From positions 1 through 10,169 of the forward strand of contig JAITKL010000030.1 in NCBI GenBank assembly GCA_031278405.1: DNA of 10,169 nt, in the 5' to 3' direction. The position numbers were made by a program, and so were the translations under genes. This DNA comes from Endomicrobium sp. (lineage in GTDB: Bacteria; Elusimicrobiota; Endomicrobiia; Endomicrobiales; Endomicrobiaceae). The notes below the pieces were generated by a model. It saw only the letters and a program-made list of their open reading frames with translations, was not told where the DNA came from and made no database searches. This document shows positions 6,888 through 10,169 of this stretch, piece by piece. Numbering within the stretch: the first letter of the stretch is position 1; the number at the start of each line of letters is the position of its first letter.

Positions 6888-8420
6888 ATGCAGCTTAAAG
6901 ATATATTATCTGACGATATGAATGTTCTTGTTTCCGGCAGCTTAAATGTTGAAATTTTAGGCATATCTTACGATTCAAGAACAGTTCAAAATGGATATAT
7001 TTTTTTTGCTTTGCCTGGACATAATACCGACGGTTGTAAGTATATTAACGAAGCGATAAAAAAAGGAGCTTCTGTAATAGTAAGCCATTCAAAGATTGAA
7101 ACATGTCAGTTTCCTCTGATTATTGCTGAGGACATTTTTAGGTTTATGTCTATTTTCTCGGCTAAATTTTATAATTACCCGGATAGGGAATTAAATATTA
7201 TTGGCGTAACTGGCACAAATGGCAAAACTACAGTTACTTATATGATAGACAGCGTGTTTGCACATGCCGGTATTGATTGCGGCATGATGAGTACGATTAA
7301 CTACAAATATAAAGATAAAGTTATAGAAGCTCCAAACACAACCCCTCAAGCTCCGGATATTTACAGGATTATGCGAGAAATGATTAATGCTGGAGTTAAG
7401 CATATCGTTATGGAAGTTTCTTCTCACGCGTTAAGTTTAGGAAGAGTTTACGGTATAGATTTTGACATCGCTGTTTTTACGAATTTAAGTCAAGACCATT
7501 TGGATTTTCACAAAACTATGGATAGCTATTTTGAAGCTAAGTCTGCTTTGTTTTGCTCGTTAGGAACAGGAACAAAGAAAAATATAAAATTTGCAATAAT
7601 AAATATTAATGACGAATATGGCAAAAAACTTGCTGATATGGGTTTAAATAGTGAAAAGAAATTTTATTCTATATCAGATAAGATAAAGGCAGACTTTAAA
7701 GCCCAGAATATTTACATTTCAAGTTCTGGCAGCAGGTTTGATTTATTATATGCCGGTAAGACTGTTAAAATAAACATAAAACATTTTGGACTTCATAATG
7801 TCTATAATGCTCTGGCTACTTTAGCTGCTACTATTTGCAGCGGTATTGAGCTTCATAAAGTTATAGATGGGTTAAATAATACTAGGCAAGTTCCCGGTAG
7901 GCTTGAGCGGGTTGACACAGGACATTTGGGCTTTGAAGTTCTTGTAGATTACGCTCATACGGAAGATGCTTTGAAGAATGTCCTTCAAGCAGTAAAGAAA
8001 ATTAAACATAAGAGAATTATAACTGTTTTTGGTTGTGGCGGTGACCGAGACAGAGCAAAAAGACCTCTAATGGGGAAAGTTGCTGTTGAGATGAGTGATT
8101 TTGTTTTTGTAACATCAGATAACCCGAGAACTGAGGATTCTAGTCTTATAGTTTTGGATATAGAATCAGGCATAAAAAGAGTTTATAGAACTAATTATAA
8201 AGTTGTAGTTGAGAGGGAGGAAGCTATAAAAGAGGCTGTCATGATGGCGGATAAAGGCGATATTGTTTTGTTAGTTGGCAAAGGTCATGAAACGTATCAG
8301 ATAATAGGTTTAGATAAGATTCATTTTAGCGACATTGAAACTGCTGTAAAATATATAGCATTAAAAAATCAAAAGGAAAATATTTCAAGCGAGACTGAAC
8401 AAGAGGAGTTTAGTTTTTAA
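6888..8420 (+). CDS. murE: UDP-MurNAc-L-Ala-D-Glu:meso-diaminopimelate ligase
   Basis: The protein has 510 residues in three domains. The cytoplasmic ATP-dependent ligase adds the third amino acid of the peptidoglycan stem peptide. The N-terminal UDP-binding domain has ISYDSRTVQNGYIFFALPG. The central ATPase has the P-loop GTNGKTT (109-115), NTTPQAP, VSSHALSLGRV, NLSQDHLDFH and YFEAKSALF, whose lysine (K218) is the one carbamylated in the family. The C-terminal domain has VDYAHTEDAL, GCGGDRDRAKRPLMG, the substrate motif DNPR (411-414) and GKGHE (464-468). DNPR is the signature of enzymes that accept meso-diaminopimelate instead of lysine, so a meso-DAP type wall is predicted. ATG 6888 follows a good AAGGA (6877-6881) at a spacing of 6. 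Confidence 0.97.
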   Translation: MQLKDILSDDMNVLVSGSLNVEILGISYDSRTVQNGYIFFALPGHNTDGCKYINEAIKKGASVIVSHSKIETCQFPLIIAEDIFRFMSIFSAKFYNYPDRELNIIGVTGTNGKTTVTYMIDSVFAHAGIDCGMMSTINYKYKDKVIEAPNTTPQAPDIYRIMREMINAGVKHIVMEVSSHALSLGRVYGIDFDIAVFTNLSQDHLDFHKTMDSYFEAKSALFCSLGTGTKKNIKFAIININDEYGKKLADMGLNSEKKFYSISDKIKADFKAQNIYISSSGSRFDLLYAGKTVKINIKHFGLHNVYNALATLAATICSGIELHKVIDGLNNTRQVPGRLERVDTGHLGFEVLVDYAHTEDALKNVLQAVKKIKHKRIITVFGCGGDRDRAKRPLMGKVAVEMSDFVFVTSDNPRTEDSSLIVLDIESGIKRVYRTNYKVVVEREEAIKEAVMMADKGDIVLLVGKGHETYQIIGLDKIHFSDIETAVKYIALKNQKENISSETEQEEFSF

Positions 8421-9814
8421 TGGAAATTTTTCATATTAGAGATTTAATACAAGTCATAGATGGCGAATGTATAATAGAGGATCCTGATCTTTTAGTAGAG
8501 GGTATTTCCATTGATTCAAGAACTATACGCAAAGAAGAAGCATATTTTGCGATAAAAGGTGAGCGTTATGACGGACATGATTTTATAAAAGAAGCTGTTG
8601 AGAAAGGAGCTTCTGTCATAGTTTATTCAAACAAGAATTTAGAGCCTTTTGCTTCTTTTTCGAAGTTTCCAGCAATGGTTAAAACTGACGATACTATTAC
8701 TGCTCTTGGAAAATTTGCAAAATATTATAGAAGAAAATTTAAGAATGTAAGTGTAGTTGGTATTACAGGGTCAAACGGAAAAACTACGACAAAAGAAATC
8801 TTGTTTTCAATCTTAAATCATAAAGAAAAAACGCTTTCAAATAAAGGAAATTTTAATAACAGAATAGGTCTTCCTCTTTCAATATTTAATTTAACGTCTC
8901 AATATCAATACGCTGTTTTTGAGACTGGCACTTCGCTTTATGGAGAAATTGAAATATTATCGGATATTTTAATGCCGGACGTAGCAGTAATTACAAATAT
9001 AGGTTTTTCGCACTTAGAGATTTTTGTTTCTCCGGAGGGCGTTTTTAAAGAAAAGAAAGTTTTATTTGAAAAAGTAAAAGAAAACGGTTGTTTAATTATA
9101 AATAATGATGATAAATTTTTACGAACTATAACACATGTCGGCACGCGCAAAATTATTACTTTTGGTTTAGATTGCCAAGCCAACGTAATCGCTGAAAATA
9201 TAAAGTTGTTTCCCGATCAAACAGTTTTTAATATTTGTTTCAATAAAGAATCTTTAAAAGTTTTTATGCCTGTGAGCGGAAAATTCAACGTCTATAATGC
9301 TTTGTCTGCTGCTGCATGCGCACTAGGATTGGGGCTATCTTTAAAAGATATAAAAGCAGGTATAGAATTGTTTAGTCCTCCTAAAATGCGTATGGAGACT
9401 GTTTATGTTAAAAATGGTGGAATATTGATAAACGATGCTTATAACGCAAATCCTTCTTCAGTGAGAAATTCCATAGATGCAGTATTGCAGAGTTATCCAG
9501 GTAAAAAGGTAAATTTGGTTTTGGCGGATATGCTTGAGCTTGGCGATAAAAGCGACGAATATCATTTTGAGCTTGGAAAGTTTATTGGAGATAAAAAAAT
9601 AAGTTCCATTAATCTTTTTGGGGATGTTATTTTTAATACTAAAATTGGTCTTGGCGATAAGAAAAATGTTTTTTATTCTAAAAGCTCAGATGAACTTTTA
9701 AACAATCTTAAAAATATTGATATTGATGAAAATTCTGTATTTTTATTTAAGGGTTCTAGAGGAATGAAATTAGAGGAAATTTTTACGAGATTTTATGATT
9801 TTTTAGAGAGCTAG
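8420..9814 (+). CDS. murF: UDP-MurNAc-tripeptide:D-alanyl-D-alanine ligase
   Basis: This 464-residue Mur ligase adds the D-Ala-D-Ala dipeptide, completing the UDP-MurNAc-pentapeptide in the cytoplasm. The N-terminal domain has ISIDSRTIRKEEAYFAIKG. The ATPase domain has GSNGKTT (117-123), NKGNFNNRIGLPLSIF (typical of MurF), and FETGTSLYGEIEILSDI with ITNIGFSHLE. The C-terminal domain has the MurF hallmark NDAYNANP (338-345), LADMLELG and FKGSRGMKLEE. It starts at ATG 8420, sharing one base with the murE stop (TAATG), with AGGAG at 8404-8408 as ribosome site, so it is probably translationally coupled to murE. It looks intact. Confidence 0.97.
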   Translation: MEIFHIRDLIQVIDGECIIEDPDLLVEGISIDSRTIRKEEAYFAIKGERYDGHDFIKEAVEKGASVIVYSNKNLEPFASFSKFPAMVKTDDTITALGKFAKYYRRKFKNVSVVGITGSNGKTTTKEILFSILNHKEKTLSNKGNFNNRIGLPLSIFNLTSQYQYAVFETGTSLYGEIEILSDILMPDVAVITNIGFSHLEIFVSPEGVFKEKKVLFEKVKENGCLIINNDDKFLRTITHVGTRKIITFGLDCQANVIAENIKLFPDQTVFNICFNKESLKVFMPVSGKFNVYNALSAAACALGLGLSLKDIKAGIELFSPPKMRMETVYVKNGGILINDAYNANPSSVRNSIDAVLQSYPGKKVNLVLADMLELGDKSDEYHFELGKFIGDKKISSINLFGDVIFNTKIGLGDKKNVFYSKSSDELLNNLKNIDIDENSVFLFKGSRGMKLEEIFTRFYDFLES

Positions 9815-9821
9815 AACCAAA

Positions 9822-10169
9822 GTGTTATATCATATACTGTACAGCTTTAGCTACATATTTACACCTTTCAATATTTTTCAATATATTACCTTCAGAGCTG
9901 GCGGTGCTGTTCTGACGAGTATTTTGATTTGTTTTATAGTCAGTTCTTATATCGTAAGAGAATTGACAAAGTTTAAAATTAAACAAGTGGTAAGGGCTGA
10001 TGGACCCTCAACTCATTTATCCAAAAAAGGAACACCCACAATGGGTGGTCTTATAATATTATTATCTGTTGTAATATCTGTTCTTTTATGGGCAAGGTTA
10101 GACAATCGGTTTATTATTTGGCTTTTAATAGGATCTATTTGGTTTGGTTTTTTAGGTTTTTGCGATGAC
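9822..10169 (+). CDS. mraY: Phospho-MurNAc-pentapeptide transferase, N-terminal part (3' end outside window)
   Basis: The reading frame starts at GTG 9822, seven bases after the murF stop, and stays open for 116 codons to the window end. The start reads (M)LYHILYSFSYIFTPFNIF and continues with QYITFRAGGAVLTSI, the typical MraY beginning. This is followed by VVRADGPSTHLSKKGTPTMGG, a strongly conserved cytoplasmic loop, and several hydrophobic spans. The last residues are GFCDD. The aspartates fall at 115 and 116, matching the first catalytic aspartate pair of the family. MraY moves phospho-MurNAc-pentapeptide from UDP to undecaprenyl phosphate, forming lipid I in the inner membrane. The non-ATG start is supported because no in-frame ATG occurs before the conserved N-terminal segments. 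Confidence 0.95.
   Translation, partial: MLYHILYSFSYIFTPFNIFQYITFRAGGAVLTSILICFIVSSYIVRELTKFKIKQVVRADGPSTHLSKKGTPTMGGLIILLSVVISVLLWARLDNRFIIWLLIGSIWFGFLGFCDD

Noticed and set aside
1..10169. A novel defence, mobile or CRISPR-like system
   Set aside because: No direct repeat array, transposase, integrase, toxin-antitoxin pair or unknown intact gene is present; all intact genes belong to well-known families.

Overview
The window is an AT-rich bacterial chromosome segment in which every gene lies on the + strand. It combines intact housekeeping and cell-envelope genes with clearly decayed ones. MurE carries the meso-diaminopimelate (DNPR) signature, and there is a lipid A-type acyltransferase, so a diderm (Gram-negative-type) envelope is likely. 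Low GC plus several in-place pseudogenes suggests a host-restricted or symbiotic lineage. An Elusimicrobiota/Endomicrobium-like genome is my best guess, but this is inference from overall character and no search was run.

Layout, left to right. (1) 2-559 is the C-terminal ATPase half of the chromosome-condensing SMC protein. (2) 571-1387 is a heavily decayed DUF362 gene with a C-terminal two-cluster ferredoxin domain. Its last cysteine motif is joined in frame to the next gene. (3) 1388-2278 is an intact lysophospholipid/lipid A acyltransferase. (4) 2300-2580 holds a near-consensus promoter, a well-formed CAT-anticodon tRNA, an extended -10 promoter and a second, degenerate CAT tRNA. (5) 2650-3360 is a coiled-coil/C4 zinc-ribbon protein, and the class A RNase P RNA gene (3361-3712) begins at the next base. 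(6) 3714-3975 is a previously hidden pseudogene of a small TauE/SafE-type membrane protein. (7) 3999 to the window end is the division and cell wall (dcw) cluster: rsmH, ftsL, ftsI, murE, murF and the start of mraY.

The dcw genes form a tight operon with overlapping or nearly touching reading frames. They supply the ordered cytoplasmic ligations of UDP-MurNAc-peptide (MurE adds the diamino acid, MurF adds D-Ala-D-Ala), the transfer to lipid carrier (MraY) and septal cross-linking (FtsI with FtsL). The expected mraZ gene is not in front of rsmH; the remnant there reads as TauE-like instead.

I found no CRISPR array, mobile element or new defence-type system. The most informative content is the pattern of gene decay: two non-essential genes and one tRNA are ruined, while their essential neighbours are intact.
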